Shown one piece after another: positions 1 to 9,206 of a stretch of 64,000 bases of DNA. The DNA comes from UBA5069 sp963773745 (GTDB lineage Bacteria > Chloroflexota > Anaerolineae > Caldilineales > Caldilineaceae), in contig CAVZCL010000005.1 in the NCBI GenBank assembly GCA_963773745.1, positions 744,001 to 808,000 on the forward strand, in the 5' to 3' direction. The notes beneath the pieces were generated by a model. It searched no databases, was not told the origin of the DNA, and saw only the letters and a list, made by a program, of their open reading frames with translations. Position numbers and translations under genes: made by a program. Within the stretch, counting starts at the first letter, position 1. The number at the start of each line of letters is the position of its first letter.

Positions 1-1
1 C

Positions 2-1243
2 ATTGACAACGCGATGAAGTGGGGCTTTGGCTGGGAGATGGGCCCCTTTGAGACGTGGGATGCGCTGGGCGTGAAGGAGACGACGGCACGCATGGTGGGC
101 GAGGGCTTCACCGTGGCGCCGTGGGTGGATGATTTCCTGGCGGCGGGCCATGAATCCTTCTATTGCTACGAAGAGGGCAAGCGCCAGGTCTACAGCCCGC
201 TGGAGAAGGGTTATGGCCCGGCAGCGCCGGACCCGCGGATGATCACCCTGGCGGCCATCCGCCACCGCAACCGCCCGCTGGCCGAGAACGACAGCGCTGT
301 GCTCCACGACATGGGCGACGGCGTGCTCCTCTTTGAGGCGCGCAGCAAGATGAATGTCTTTGAGCAGGGCAGCTTCGACATTCTGCAGAAGGCGGTGGAG
401 CGGCTCCATGGCGGCGCGGCCGGCCTGGTGCTGGGCAACGAGGGCAGCGACTACTCGGCGGGCGCCAACCTGCTGCAGGTGGCCATCCTTGTGCAGTCGG
501 GCGATTGGGCGGGCGTGGAAGCCTTTCTCAAGTATGGGCAGGATACCTTCATGGCGCTGCGCACTGCGCCGAAGCCCGTGGTGGCTGCACCGCACCAGCG
601 CGTGCTGGGCGGCGGCGTCGAATCGTGCCTCGCCTCGGACCGCATTGTGGCCCATGCCGAAACGTACATGGGGCTGGTTGAGGTGGGCGTGGGCATTGTG
701 CCCGGCTGGGGCGGCTGCAAGGAGATGGTGCGCCGCAACGTGAGCCCGCACATGCACGCCACCAACGTCAACCCCATGCCCTATCTGCGCCAGGTTTTTG
801 AGACGGTGGGCTTTGCCAAGGTGGCCGAGTCGGCGGCGCAGGCGCGCGAGTTGGGCTTTCTGGATGAGAGCGATCTGATTGTGATGAACCGCGACTTCCA
901 GCTGGCCGAGGCGAAGCGCGCCGTGCTGGAGATGGCCGCCGACGGCTATCGCCCTCCCGTGACGAAGGGTAATGTCTATGCGGCGGGCAAGGGGCAGCTC
1001 GCGAGCGTCAAGATCGAGGTCTACTCCATGCAGCAGGGCGGCTTCATCTCCGAACATGATGGCGTCATCGCCAACCGACTGGGCCACGTGCTCTGCGGCG
1101 GCGCCCTGAGCGAACCGGCGTGGATGGACGAGCAGTACTTCCTCGACCTCGAGCGTGAAGCCACCCTGAGCCTTGCCGGTATGCCCAAGACGCAGGAACG
1201 CGTCATGTACATGCTCCAGGCCGGCAAGCCCCTGCGCAACTGA
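2..1243 (+). CDS. 3-hydroxyacyl-CoA dehydrogenase / enoyl-CoA hydratase, C-terminal part (FadN/FadB-like)
   Basis: The gene runs in from the left edge; its frame is open from base 2, so the start and the NAD-binding Rossmann domain lie outside the window. About 413 residues remain. The first ~60 (IDNAMKWGFGWEMGPFETWD) match the C-terminal helical domain of 3-hydroxyacyl-CoA dehydrogenases. From about residue 90 a crotonase (enoyl-CoA hydratase) domain follows, with KMNVFEQGS near its start and the core GGGVESCLASDRIVAHAE then GLVEVGVGIVPGWGG. This order (dehydrogenase then hydratase) is that of Bacillus FadN rather than E. coli FadB. It would catalyse the hydration and second oxidation steps of fatty acid beta-oxidation in the cytoplasm. 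The thiolase that completes the cycle lies 1.8 kb downstream on the same strand, so the two were probably one operon before an insertion separated them. Confidence 0.88.
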   Translation: MDNAMKWGFGWEMGPFETWDALGVKETTARMVGEGFTVAPWVDDFLAAGHESFYCYEEGKRQVYSPLEKGYGPAAPDPRMITLAAIRHRNRPLAENDSAVLHDMGDGVLLFEARSKMNVFEQGSFDILQKAVERLHGGAAGLVLGNEGSDYSAGANLLQVAILVQSGDWAGVEAFLKYGQDTFMALRTAPKPVVAAPHQRVLGGGVESCLASDRIVAHAETYMGLVEVGVGIVPGWGGCKEMVRRNVSPHMHATNVNPMPYLRQVFETVGFAKVAESAAQARELGFLDESDLIVMNRDFQLAEAKRAVLEMAADGYRPPVTKGNVYAAGKGQLASVKIEVYSMQQGGFISEHDGVIANRLGHVLCGGALSEPAWMDEQYFLDLEREATLSLAGMPKTQERVMYMLQAGKPLRN

Positions 1244-1247
1244 CAAC

Positions 1248-1280
1248 AACTGCTCGACGCAAGGGCGCGAGGCGCAAGGG
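1248..1280. repeat. left arm of split intergenic palindrome
   Basis: AACTGCTCGACGCAAGGGCG and the following bases are nearly the reverse complement of 2997-3038. Together they look like one of the ACGCAAAGG-type palindromes seen elsewhere in the window, now forced apart by about 1.7 kb of inserted DNA (IS3 remnant plus a GxxExxY gene). Confidence 0.6.
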
Positions 1281-1282
1281 CT

Positions 1283-2395
1283 GCGCGTTGGTTGAGTGGT
1301 AGCGGGTGAGATTATAGAAGCTCTCAATGTACCAAAGATGGCTGCTTCAGCTTTACGGTGGTTGGCGTATCGTTCGTATGCAGCTTTCTTCCTTGATGGT
1401 GGCAAAGAAGCTCTCCATCACAGCATTGTCATACGGCTGGGCGACTCGACCATGCTCGCCTGAATGCGGTTGTCGGCCAGCAGTGCTGGTAGGCCAGACT
1501 GTATACGCACGCCGGTGGGTATGGTGCAAAGCCGGCGCCTGGCGTGTGGCCAGCGCCTCCTTGAGCGCCGTGCAGACCAGCTCCGGTCGAAGGTGTCACT
1601 CGTGCTCCAGCCCACCACTTGCGGGCAAAGAGGTCAAGCACCACCGCCAGATAGAGCCAGCTGGGCGGTCGGCACGTAGGTGACATCGGCTACCACTCTG
1701 GTCAGGCGCTGTAGCCGTAAAGTCCTGGTGAGCAGGTTGGCTGCCTTTTGCGCTGCCGGGTCGCTAACGGTGGTGCCAATGCGGCGGCGGTGGGTGCGCA
1801 GCCCCTGCAGGCCGTCCTCTCGCATGAGGCGTGCGACACGTCCCGGACCTACAATTCGCCCGCATCACGCAGGGCAAGACAGACTCGTGGGTAGCCATAG
1901 ACGCCATGAGCGGCCTTATGTGCCTCCCGAATCAGGGGCAGCAGCCGTGCATCCTCCTGCTTGCGTCGGCAGAGTGGTTGATTGCGGCGCTTACGCCAGC
2001 CACAGTAGCCGCTGCGAGAGACAGGCAGCACGCGAGAGAGCCGGGCCACAGGGATTTCGTCACGCAGTTGGTCGATCATCAGAAAGTGCTTTTCTGATCC
2101 TGTGCCAAGAGCGTCAACGTTTTTTTTAGAATCAGATTGTCCTGCTGGGCGACCTCCAGCTCACGTCGTAAGGCCGCAATCTCAGCCTGGTCGGCGGGCA
2201 AGTTGCCATGGCCGGGGAAGGCATTTCCTGCTTGTGCTTGTCTTCCTTGAGCCACCGGCAGACACAACTGATGCCGATGTTGTACTTGCGTTCAATCTCG
2301 CCCTGACTGATAGGCGTTGTGTAATACTCTTGCAATACCTTGCGTTTGAATTCAGCCGTATAGACGTTACGAGGTTTCATTGCTTAGGTCTCCTT
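1283..2395 (-). mobile_element. degenerate IS3-family insertion sequence (OrfA and OrfB remnants)
   Basis: Read on the minus strand this is a decayed IS3-type transposase in the normal order. OrfA starts near 2380 with an HTH segment (AEFKRKVLQEYY, then ISCVCRWLKE). Its leucine-rich coiled coil (EIAALRRELEVAQQDNLILKK) continues in another frame to about 2079. OrfB fragments follow in three frames: HTH_21-like SRSGYCGWRKRR with YGYPRVCLAL (2079-1849), VVADVTYVPT (near 1650) and YLAVVLDLFARK of the rve integrase core (near 1640), then YERYANHRKAEAAIFG near 1370. At least four frame changes mean no functional transposase is made. I could not recognise convincing terminal inverted repeats or a target duplication, so the ends are approximate. 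Confidence 0.82.
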
Positions 2396-2515
2396 GGGTT
2401 CGTAGGTGGTCAGATGCTACCTCTTGCTTATCTATCTGTCCACCAAACGCGCAAAGAAAGAAGCAAAAGCAGGAACAGCAACAGCGAAGGATCTCTACAC
2501 CCACATAATGGGCGA

Positions 2516-2971
2516 ATGCTGATGAACAACGATGGGATCGGAAGACAGGTTTTGAACGGGAATGGCCGTAAAGTCGCCAATCCAGCTTCGCTCGATGAGA
2601 ACGAAGTTAGCAGGTACATCTATCAGGCAGCTGTTGACGTACATCGTGCGCTGGGAGGACCTGGGTTGCTGGAAGCGATTTATGAGGAGGCACTTGCATG
2701 GGAGCTGCAGCAGGCAGGCCTCAAAGTTGAACGTCAAGTTTCTCTGCCCGTGCATTACAAAGAGACTATACTCGCCACGCCACTGCGAATTGACTTGCTT
2801 GTGCAGGCAAAAGTGATTGTCGAATGCAAGAGTGTGTCTGCGTACAACCATGTTTTTGAAGCGCAGGCGCTTACGTATTTGCGGTTGACGAAACTGCGGT
2901 TAGCTATGGTGATCAACTTTGGCGAAGAACTCGTGAGCAAGGGTATACATCGTGTGGTCAATGGCCTCTAG
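2516..2971 (+). CDS. GxxExxY protein
   Basis: About 151 residues if the ATG at 2516 is used; a second ATG at 2522 is equally possible. The open frame reaches back to 2102 but that part overlaps the IS remnant and has no matching features. The family signature is clear: GPGLLEAIYEEAL at about residues 45-57, and IDLLVQ then VIVECKSV, a PD-(D/E)xK-like core with Glu and Lys in place. GxxExxY proteins are small, common in environmental bacteria, and of unproven function; a nuclease-like fold is inferred from the motif only. The gene sits between the IS remnant and the thiolase, inside the split palindrome, which suggests it arrived with or near the mobile element. Confidence 0.82.
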   Translation: MLMNNDGIGRQVLNGNGRKVANPASLDENEVSRYIYQAAVDVHRALGGPGLLEAIYEEALAWELQQAGLKVERQVSLPVHYKETILATPLRIDLLVQAKVIVECKSVSAYNHVFEAQALTYLRLTKLRLAMVINFGEELVSKGIHRVVNGL

Positions 2972-2996
2972 ATAGCAGTTCCTGCAGTTGTTTTTC

Positions 2997-3038
2997 CTTG
3001 CGCCCTTGCCACCCTTGCGCCCTTGCGTTGAGCAGTTA
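2997..3038. repeat. right arm of split intergenic palindrome
   Basis: The sequence CCCTTGCGTTGAGCAGTT and the bases before it pair with 1248-1280. It ends seven bases before the thiolase ribosome binding site. Confidence 0.55.
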
Positions 3039-3052
3039 TCGATTGAGGAGAG

Positions 3053-4235
3053 ATGATGATGCGGAATGCTGTGATTGTGGCGGCGGCGCGGACCGCCGTG
3101 GGCAAGGCCCCCAAGGGCACGCTGCGTAGTCTACGCCCCGACGATATGGCCGCGGCCGTCGTCCAGGCCATTGTCGAACGTAGCGGGATTGACCCCGCCG
3201 AAATTGAAGACCTCGTGCTTGGCTGCGCCTTCCCCGAGGCGGAGCAGGGCATGAACGTGGCGCGCGATTGTGGCGTTGCGCGCAGGGCTGCCGGAGACCG
3301 TCTGCGGGCAAACGGTCAACCGCTTCTGCTCCAGCGGCTTGCAGACGATTGCCACCGCCGCCCAGCAGATTATGGCCGGCATGGGTGATGTTATCATCGC
3401 CGGTGGCGTCGAGAGCATGTCGAGCGTGCCCATGATCGGCAACAAGTTTGTGGCCAACCCCACCCTCGCCGAGCAGTACCCGGGCGTCTATCTGGGCATG
3501 GGGCTCACCGCCGAGAATGTGGCAAAGAAGTACGGCGTCAGCCGCGAGGATCAGGACGCCTTCGCGCTGCGCAGCCACCAACGCGCCGCCGCGGCGCAGG
3601 CCGAAGGGCGCTTCAGCAGCCAGATTGTCCCCCTCGAGCTGGACCTTGCCCTTGGCAACGGCAGCCGCGTGCAGGAGAAGCAGTTTGTCTTCGACACCGA
3701 CGAAGGCGTGCGCCGCGACACAAGCCTCGAGGCGCTGGCCAAACTCAAGCCTGCCTTTGCCATGGGTGGTACGGTGACGGCGGGCAACAGCAGCCAGACG
3801 AGCGACGGCGCGGCCGCTGTGCTGATCATGAGCGAGGAGCGGGCCAAGGCGCTGGGCATGAAGCCTCTCGCACGCTTTGTCTCCTTTGCCGTGGGCGGCG
3901 TTGCACCCGAGCTCATGGGCATTGGCCCCATTGCCGCGGTGCCCAAGGCGCTGGACTATGCAGGCATGAGCCTGGGCGACATCGATCTCATTGAGCTCAA
4001 CGAGGCCTTTGCGGCGCAGGGGCTGGCCGTAATGCGTGAGCTGGACTTCGACGATGCGATTACCAACGTGAATGGCGGCGCGATTGCGCTGGGCCACCCG
4101 CTGGGCTGCACCGGGGCCAAGCTTACCGTGCAGCTGCTGCACGAACTGGAGCGCCAGGATAAGCGCGTCGGCCTCGTCACCATGTGCATTGGCGGCGGCA
4201 TGGGCGCAGCGGGGATTATCGAGCGGCTGAACTGA
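3053..4235 (+). CDS. acetyl-CoA C-acyltransferase (thiolase), interrupted by a one-base frameshift
   Basis: Thiolase of about 393 residues, the last step of beta-oxidation: thiolytic release of acetyl-CoA. Three consecutive ATGs occur at 3053, 3056 and 3059; the GAGGAG at 3045-3050 is best spaced for the second or third. The N-terminus RNAVIVAAARTAVGK is typical. Near 3262-3268 the run GTGGCGCGCGATTG contains one base too many. Removing it joins NVAR to IVALRAGLPETV and then NRFCSSGLQTIA, which holds the nucleophilic Cys. Further on come GGVESMSSVPM, NEAFAAQGLAV, NGGAIALGHPLGCTGAK (catalytic His) and CIGGGMGAAGII (second Cys). All catalytic residues survive, so the break is more likely a sequence error than decay. 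Pairs functionally with the hydratase/dehydrogenase gene upstream. Confidence 0.9.
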
Positions 4236-4329
4236 CCTGCGTAGATACGACGCAAAGGCGCAAAGGCGCAGAGGAAGCGCAAAGAACAGCAACGGCAAGA
4301 ACAACACGGCTGTCTGCTTTGCCCGAACG

Positions 4330-4370
4330 AGCGGCCTGCACGTATGCTACCGAGCAGCGTGCAGGCCGCT
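4330..4370. terminator. hairpin downstream of thiolase
   Basis: A 13-bp perfect stem AGCGGCCTGCACG / CGTGCAGGCCGCT encloses a 15-base loop, 95 bases after the thiolase stop. There is no strong T run after it, so it may be a weak or Rho-aided terminator or a REP-like element. Just upstream (4248-4285) lies a single unpaired arm of the ACGCAAAGGCGCAAAGG phrase. Confidence 0.4.
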
Positions 4371-4952
4371 TGTGATCGCTGATTGCATAACGAGACCTCC
4401 GCTTCACCTACAAGTCAAGGGCGATTCATATGTCAGACCGGGAGTTGTTGCGAGTTTGCTTCCACCACAGCAGCGGCGATGTACTGTATCCAGTTCGGAA
4501 GGAAGGGCACAGAACGGAACGGCATATGTCTATCCTCGTCGAAACAGATAGAGCAGGGCGGTGGCAGAACGGCTTCTGGCATGCTACAGTGAAAAACGAC
4601 TTTCGAATACGCAGACGACGATCCGTTACTTTAATACTGATTCTGAGTTAGTACGGCGGTAATGGCCGATACAGACCCAAAGGCCGCTATCCTGCGCGTG
4701 GAGAGGTAATTGCTGGCACAAGCAGGACGAATCTGGCATTAGCTTCTTTGACGGCAAAGGGCGAAAACACTGGTGGATGGCGAGTGGGCGCTAAATCGGA
4801 CGGCGAAGCTGCCGACTAGGAATTGACCTTTTTGCGGCCATTGCAAAAGCCGATGCTTCCGCAGTCGGAAACGTCAGCTCGAAGCACTCGATACCAGCGC
4901 CACCGACATCCGACACCCTACTCCCTATTCCCCACTCCCTACTCCCTGCCCT
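4371..4952. other. intergenic region without a recognised gene
   Basis: No recognisable protein was found. A 73-codon open frame at 4430-4651 (MSDRELLRVCFHH...) has no motif that I know, and later short frames are interrupted. The last 40 bases before the next gene carry a quasi-repeat (CCCTACTCCCTATTCCCC...), the kind of simple intergenic phrase also present near 14650 and 45550. Confidence 0.5.
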
Positions 4953-6530
4953 ATGCGCTCTCTCTACCTACTGGTCTTCACAAGTGGCTTCGTGACGCTG
5001 GGCGTCGAACTGAGCGCGTCGCGCCTGCTCGAGCCTGCCTTTGGCTCCAGCCAGATTGTGTGGGCGGCGCTCATCGGCATGATCCTGCTCTATTTGGCGC
5101 TGGGCGCATGGCTGGGCGGCCGCCTGGCCGACCGCTACCCCCGCCGCGCCGTTCTCGACGGCGTGCTGACGGCAGCAGCCGTGGGCGTTGCGCTCATCCC
5201 CCTCTTTAGCAGGCCCGTGCTGCAGATGGCGGCCACTGGGCTGGAGGCCTTTGCACCCGGGCTGCTGGGGGGCGCGCTGGCCGCTATTCTGCTACTCTTC
5301 AGCATACCGGTGCTTCTGCTGGGCACGGCAAGCACCTGGGCCGTGCGCCTGCTGCTGGATGCGAGCCCACCCGCCGATGCCCGCATTGGCGCACGTGTGG
5401 GCCGCCTCTACGCTGTGGGCACAGTCGGCAGCCTGCTGGGCGCATTCGTGCCCGTTCTCTGGCTGATACCTGCCATAGGCACCAGGCTCACCTTCTTTGC
5501 GCTGGCACTAACGCTGCTTGTCGTGCTCACAGCAGGCGCGATCGGGCGGCGGCACATCTGGCTGCCGCTGGCCGCACTGCTGCTCGTGGCCGCACTGGCC
5601 TTCTGGAGCGGAGCCGATCGCTCAATCCGCGCCGGCTGGGACGACGGCACGCGTGGCCCAATCATCTTCGAGGATGAGAGCCGCTTCAACTACATTGCCG
5701 TGCGCCAGTGGGGCAGCGAGCGCCACCTCAAGCTCAACGACGGCATTGGCATCCACAGCGTCTACCACCCCAACGCCGTGCTGAGTGACGGCATTTGGGA
5801 CTATTTCCTGCTCGCCCCGCTCTTTCGCAATGGGGCAGGCGCGCAGCCCGCGCCGGAGAGCCTGCTCGTGATCGGCGCGGCGGCAGGCACTGTGAGCGGC
5901 CTCTACGCCGACATCTACGGGCCCAACGTGGCCATGACGGGCGTTGAGCTTGACCCTGAAATCCTTGACGTGGGGCGCGCTTTCTTCGCCATGGATCGCC
6001 CCAACCTTACCACCGTCGCCGCCGACGGTCGCCACTTTCTCGCACAGCAGCCCGCCGGCGCGCGCTGGGATGTCATCGCCGTGGACGCCTACCGTCCCCC
6101 TTACATTCCCTTCCATCTGACGACCGCCGAGTTCTTCGCCTCCGTGCGCGACCACTTGCGCGACGACGGCGTGCTGGCAATGAACGTGGGGCGCACGGCC
6201 ACGAACTACGCGCTGGTCGACGCCATGGTGGCCACCGTGCGCACGGTCTTTCCAACCGTCTTCCTGATCGACGAGCCCGGGCCAGTGACGACGCTGGGCA
6301 ACACGCTGCTGGTGGCCACCATGCAGCCCCAACCGCTCGAGACCTTTACGCAGAATGTGGCTGCGCTGCCTGCGGACCTGCCGGCCGAGTTCCGCGCCTT
6401 TGCACAGGCGGCCGCGGCGGATGCACGCGTCGCGCCGTCTGTCGACTTGCCCCCCTTCACCGATGACCACGCGCCGGTTGAGAGCATTGTCCACCGCATT
6501 ATTCTCGACTTTTTGACCGCTTCGGAGTGA
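4953..6530 (+). CDS. membrane-bound spermidine-synthase-like methyltransferase-fold protein
   Basis: 525 residues. The N-terminal ~215 residues form about seven hydrophobic helices (starting LYLLVFTSGFVTLGVELSAS, a sequence typical of fused MFS-like/spermidine synthase proteins). The C-terminal ~300 residues resemble the spermidine synthase Rossmann fold: LLVIGAAAGTVSGLYADIYG for the nucleotide loop, MTGVELDPEILDVGR with the acidic residue, and WDVIAVDAYRPPYIPFHL for the active-site loop. True aminopropyl transfer is unproven; many such fused proteins have unknown substrates. No clear Shine-Dalgarno precedes the ATG. The acetyltransferase gene starts six bases after the stop, so the two are probably co-transcribed. 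Confidence 0.82.
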   Translation: MRSLYLLVFTSGFVTLGVELSASRLLEPAFGSSQIVWAALIGMILLYLALGAWLGGRLADRYPRRAVLDGVLTAAAVGVALIPLFSRPVLQMAATGLEAFAPGLLGGALAAILLLFSIPVLLLGTASTWAVRLLLDASPPADARIGARVGRLYAVGTVGSLLGAFVPVLWLIPAIGTRLTFFALALTLLVVLTAGAIGRRHIWLPLAALLLVAALAFWSGADRSIRAGWDDGTRGPIIFEDESRFNYIAVRQWGSERHLKLNDGIGIHSVYHPNAVLSDGIWDYFLLAPLFRNGAGAQPAPESLLVIGAAAGTVSGLYADIYGPNVAMTGVELDPEILDVGRAFFAMDRPNLTTVAADGRHFLAQQPAGARWDVIAVDAYRPPYIPFHLTTAEFFASVRDHLRDDGVLAMNVGRTATNYALVDAMVATVRTVFPTVFLIDEPGPVTTLGNTLLVATMQPQPLETFTQNVAALPADLPAEFRAFAQAAAADARVAPSVDLPPFTDDHAPVESIVHRIILDFLTASE

Positions 6531-6536
6531 ATTGCC

Positions 6537-7227
6537 ATGCACGAGATGCCGCCGCCCCTGTCCGCCGCACAGCTGGCGCTGCGCAGCACGCTGCCGCTCA
6601 AGCCCGCGCCCGTGGAGCTGGGCGGGCGCTGGGTGCGCCTTGCCCCCTTCGCCATGGAGCGGGACGCGGCTGCGCTCCACGCCCTCTCCAACGGCGAACC
6701 GATTGCTGCACCCGGGCTGGAATATGGCGCGTACGACGCCGATGCGCTGGTGTGGCGCTGGATGTTCGGCGGCCCCTTTGCCACGCTGGATGACTTTGCC
6801 GCCTACATGCGCAGCCAGCTTGAGGCGCGGCGACGGTCTCCCCTTCACCGTCTTTCTGGTGGAGACGGGGCAGCCGGTGGGGCTGGTCAACCTCATGCGC
6901 AACAACCCCAACTGGCTCTCGATTGAACTGGGGGGCATCTGGTACACGCCGCCGGTGCAGCGCTCGCCGGTGAACACCGAGGCGACCTACCTGCTGCTGC
7001 GCCACTGTTTTGGGCTGGGCTACCGGCGGCTGGAGTGGAAGTGCAATGCGCTCAACGAGCGCTCGCGCCGCGCTGCCGAGCGCATGGGTTTTCGCTTTGA
7101 GGGGATTCAGCAGAAGCAGATGATCGTCAAGGAGCGCACGCGCGACACAGCGTGGTTCCGCATCCTCGATGACGAGTGGCCCGACGTGCAGCGCCACCTT
7201 GAGCTTCTCCTCTACGGCAACTGCTAA
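6537..7227 (+). CDS. GNAT-family N-acetyltransferase (RimJ/RimL-like), interrupted by a frameshift
   Basis: About 230 residues when two frames are joined. The first frame begins MHEMPPPLSAAQ and runs through VRLAPFAMERDAAALHALS to QLEARR; the second continues GDGLPFTVFLVETGQPVG. A single base is missing near 6828 (GAGGCGCGGCGACGG). The joined protein has the expected acetyltransferase features: NLMRNNPNWLSIELGGIWY (core strand), then EATYLLLRHCFGLGYRRLEWKC and NERSRRAAERMGFRFEG, the acetyl-CoA-binding end. This subtype resembles proteins that acetylate alpha-amino groups or small amines. It follows the spermidine-synthase-like gene with a six-base gap, so a polyamine-type substrate is conceivable but not shown. 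Confidence 0.8.
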
Positions 7228-7237
7228 GCATCTTAGC

Positions 7238-7380
7238 AAAACAGCTTTGACACAGAGGTCACAGAGGGAACAGAGAAACACAGAGAAAAGCAAGAGCAAA
7301 ACAACATGGCTATGTTGTTTTGCTTTTGCTTTTCTCTGTGTTTCTCTGTTCCCTCTGTGACCTCTGTGCCAAAGCTGTTT
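7238..7380. repeat. long intergenic palindrome between convergent genes
   Basis: AAACAGCTTTG(A)CACAGAGG... reads back as ...CCTCTGTGCCAAAGCTGTTT with only a few mismatches, giving arms of about 65 bases around a short AT-rich loop (ACATGGCTATGT). It lies between the acetyltransferase (+) and the ABC exporter (-) and includes the exporter stop codon. The arms are made of CACAGAGG and AACAGAGAAA units. It could act as a two-way terminator. Confidence 0.85.
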
Positions 7381-9205
7381 AGATTTGCTGCCCCTTGTAT
7401 TGGCTCTGGTAGAGCTGGTAGTAGAAGCCGCGCGCGTCCAGCAGCGCCTGATGGCTGCCTTCCTCCTCAATCGTGCCGTTGTGGATGACCACAACCTTGT
7501 CGGCGTCGCGAATTGTGCTCAGCCGGTGCGCAATCACAAAGCTCGTGCGCCCCTGCATCAGCCGCAGCAACGCCTGCTGGATGCGCGCCTCGGTGCGTGT
7601 GTCCACGCTTGAGGTGGCCTCGTCCAGAATGAGAATGGCGGGGTCGGCCAGAATGGCGCGCGCAATCGCCAGCATCTGCCGCTGCCCCTGGCTCAGGTTG
7701 CCGGCGCGCTCGGATAGCTCCGTCTGGTAACCCTGCGGCAACTGCATAATGAAGTGGTGCGCATCGGCCAGTTGCGCGGCGGCCCTGCATTCGTCGTCGC
7801 TGGCGTCCAGCCGGCCGTAGCGAATGTTCTCCAGCACGCTCTCGGAGAAGAGGAAAGTGTCCTGCAGCACAATGCCCAGCTTGCGGCGCAGGTCATCCTT
7901 GCGCACAGTGCGGATGTCGTGGCCGTCAATCGCAATGCTGCCGCCGTCAATCTCGTAGAAGCGCATGAGCAGGTTGATGAGCGTCGTCTTGCCCGCCCCG
8001 GTGGGACCCACAAGCGCAATCGTCTGCCCCGCGTGCGCCTGAAGGTGCATGCCGCGGATGACCGGCGTGCCAGGCACGTAGGCAAAGTCCACATCCTCAA
8101 AGCAGACATCGCCGCGCAGCCTCTCCAACCCCACGGCGGCGGGCGCGTCGGCAATCTCGGCGGGCATGTTCATGATCTCGAAGACGCGCTCGGCCCCGGC
8201 CAGCGCGGCCTGGATTGCGTTGTACATGTTGGCCAGGCTGCGCAGCGGCTGGATAAAATTCTGCCCATAGTTGATGAAGGTGGCAATCGTGCCCACGGTC
8301 GCCAGTCCGCCCAGCGCCAGCCAGCCGCCCAGCCCCGCGAGCACAATCACAAAGAAGTTGCCCAGCACATTCGTCAGCGGCATGAGCAGCAGCGCATAGG
8401 AGTTGGCGTTGACGCCCGCCTTGTAGACGGCCTCGTTGCGCGCCCGGAAGTCCGCCTCGGCGCTCTCGTTGCGGCCAAAGGCCTTGACCACGCGCGCCCC
8501 GCTGATCATCTCCTCGGTCAGCGCATTCATCTCGCCCAGGCTCTTCTGCAGGGAGCGAAAGCCGCGACGCGTGTATTTGGCGACAAACTGGGTGAACCAG
8601 AACATGATCGGCACCACCAGCAGCGTCGCCAACGCCAGCCAATGGTTGAGCAGGAACATGACCACCACAATGCCCACCAGCGAGAGCGTGCTTGCCAGCA
8701 GCGAAATGACATTCTGCGAGACCGCCTGGTTGATGGCGTCGATGTCATTCGTCAGCCGGCTCATCAGCTCGCCCGGGCTGTGCGTGTCAAAGAACTTGAG
8801 CGGCAGCGACTGGATGTGGGCAAAAAGATCGCCACGCATCTTCTGCAGGGCGCGCTGCGAGACGATGGCCATCGCCCAGTTGGCGGCCACCTGCAACAGG
8901 TTGTTGCCCAGATAGACCGCCAGCATGAGCAGCGCAATGCGCGCCAGCCCGGCCGGATCCCTGCCGATGATGTAGCGATCAATCGCCACGCCCATGAGAT
9001 AGGGCCCCAGCAGCCCCAGCAGCGTGTAGAGCAGCACAAGCACAATGACGCCCAGCAGCACCCACTTGAAGGGTGCAAGGTAGGCCGCCAACCGCACGAG
9101 CGTGGTGCGCGGGTCGCGCGCCTTTTCAATGCGCGTCGCGCCAATGGGGCCGCGGCCGCCCATGCGCACAGGGGGTGTGGGCGCATCGTGACGAGGTTGC
9201 GCCAT
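7379..9205 (-). CDS. ABC exporter, half-transporter with consensus ATPase site
   Basis: 608 residues, starting MAQPRHDAPTPPV. The open frame continues upstream but that part overlaps the preceding gene. An ABC_membrane domain of six helices is followed by an ATPase with Walker A GPTGAGKTT, signature LSQGQ, Walker B ILILDEATSSVD and switch IAHRLSTI, so the catalytic Glu and His are both present. The neighbouring half-transporter has a degenerate site, and its TAA stop is separated from this ATG by one base, so the two are translated together. Such pairs (BmrCD and TM287/288 type) export drugs or lipids. The substrate here is unknown. Confidence 0.9.
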   Translation of the reverse strand: MAQPRHDAPTPPVRMGGRGPIGATRIEKARDPRTTLVRLAAYLAPFKWVLLGVIVLVLLYTLLGLLGPYLMGVAIDRYIIGRDPAGLARIALLMLAVYLGNNLLQVAANWAMAIVSQRALQKMRGDLFAHIQSLPLKFFDTHSPGELMSRLTNDIDAINQAVSQNVISLLASTLSLVGIVVVMFLLNHWLALATLLVVPIMFWFTQFVAKYTRRGFRSLQKSLGEMNALTEEMISGARVVKAFGRNESAEADFRARNEAVYKAGVNANSYALLLMPLTNVLGNFFVIVLAGLGGWLALGGLATVGTIATFINYGQNFIQPLRSLANMYNAIQAALAGAERVFEIMNMPAEIADAPAAVGLERLRGDVCFEDVDFAYVPGTPVIRGMHLQAHAGQTIALVGPTGAGKTTLINLLMRFYEIDGGSIAIDGHDIRTVRKDDLRRKLGIVLQDTFLFSESVLENIRYGRLDASDDECRAAAQLADAHHFIMQLPQGYQTELSERAGNLSQGQRQMLAIARAILADPAILILDEATSSVDTRTEARIQQALLRLMQGRTSFVIAHRLSTIRDADKVVVIHNGTIEEEGSHQALLDARGFYYQLYQSQYKGQQI

Positions 9206-9206
9206 G

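Noticed and set aside
3036..4307. 423-codon minus-strand frame over the thiolase
   Set aside because: Antisense shadow; the plus strand holds all thiolase motifs.
4430..4870. Decayed mobile element or gene after the thiolase
   Set aside because: No transposase motif or terminal repeats were found, and short frames have no recognisable domain.
5622..6977. 451-codon minus-strand frame over the spermidine-synthase-like gene
   Set aside because: Antisense shadow without domain features, spanning two unrelated plus-strand genes.
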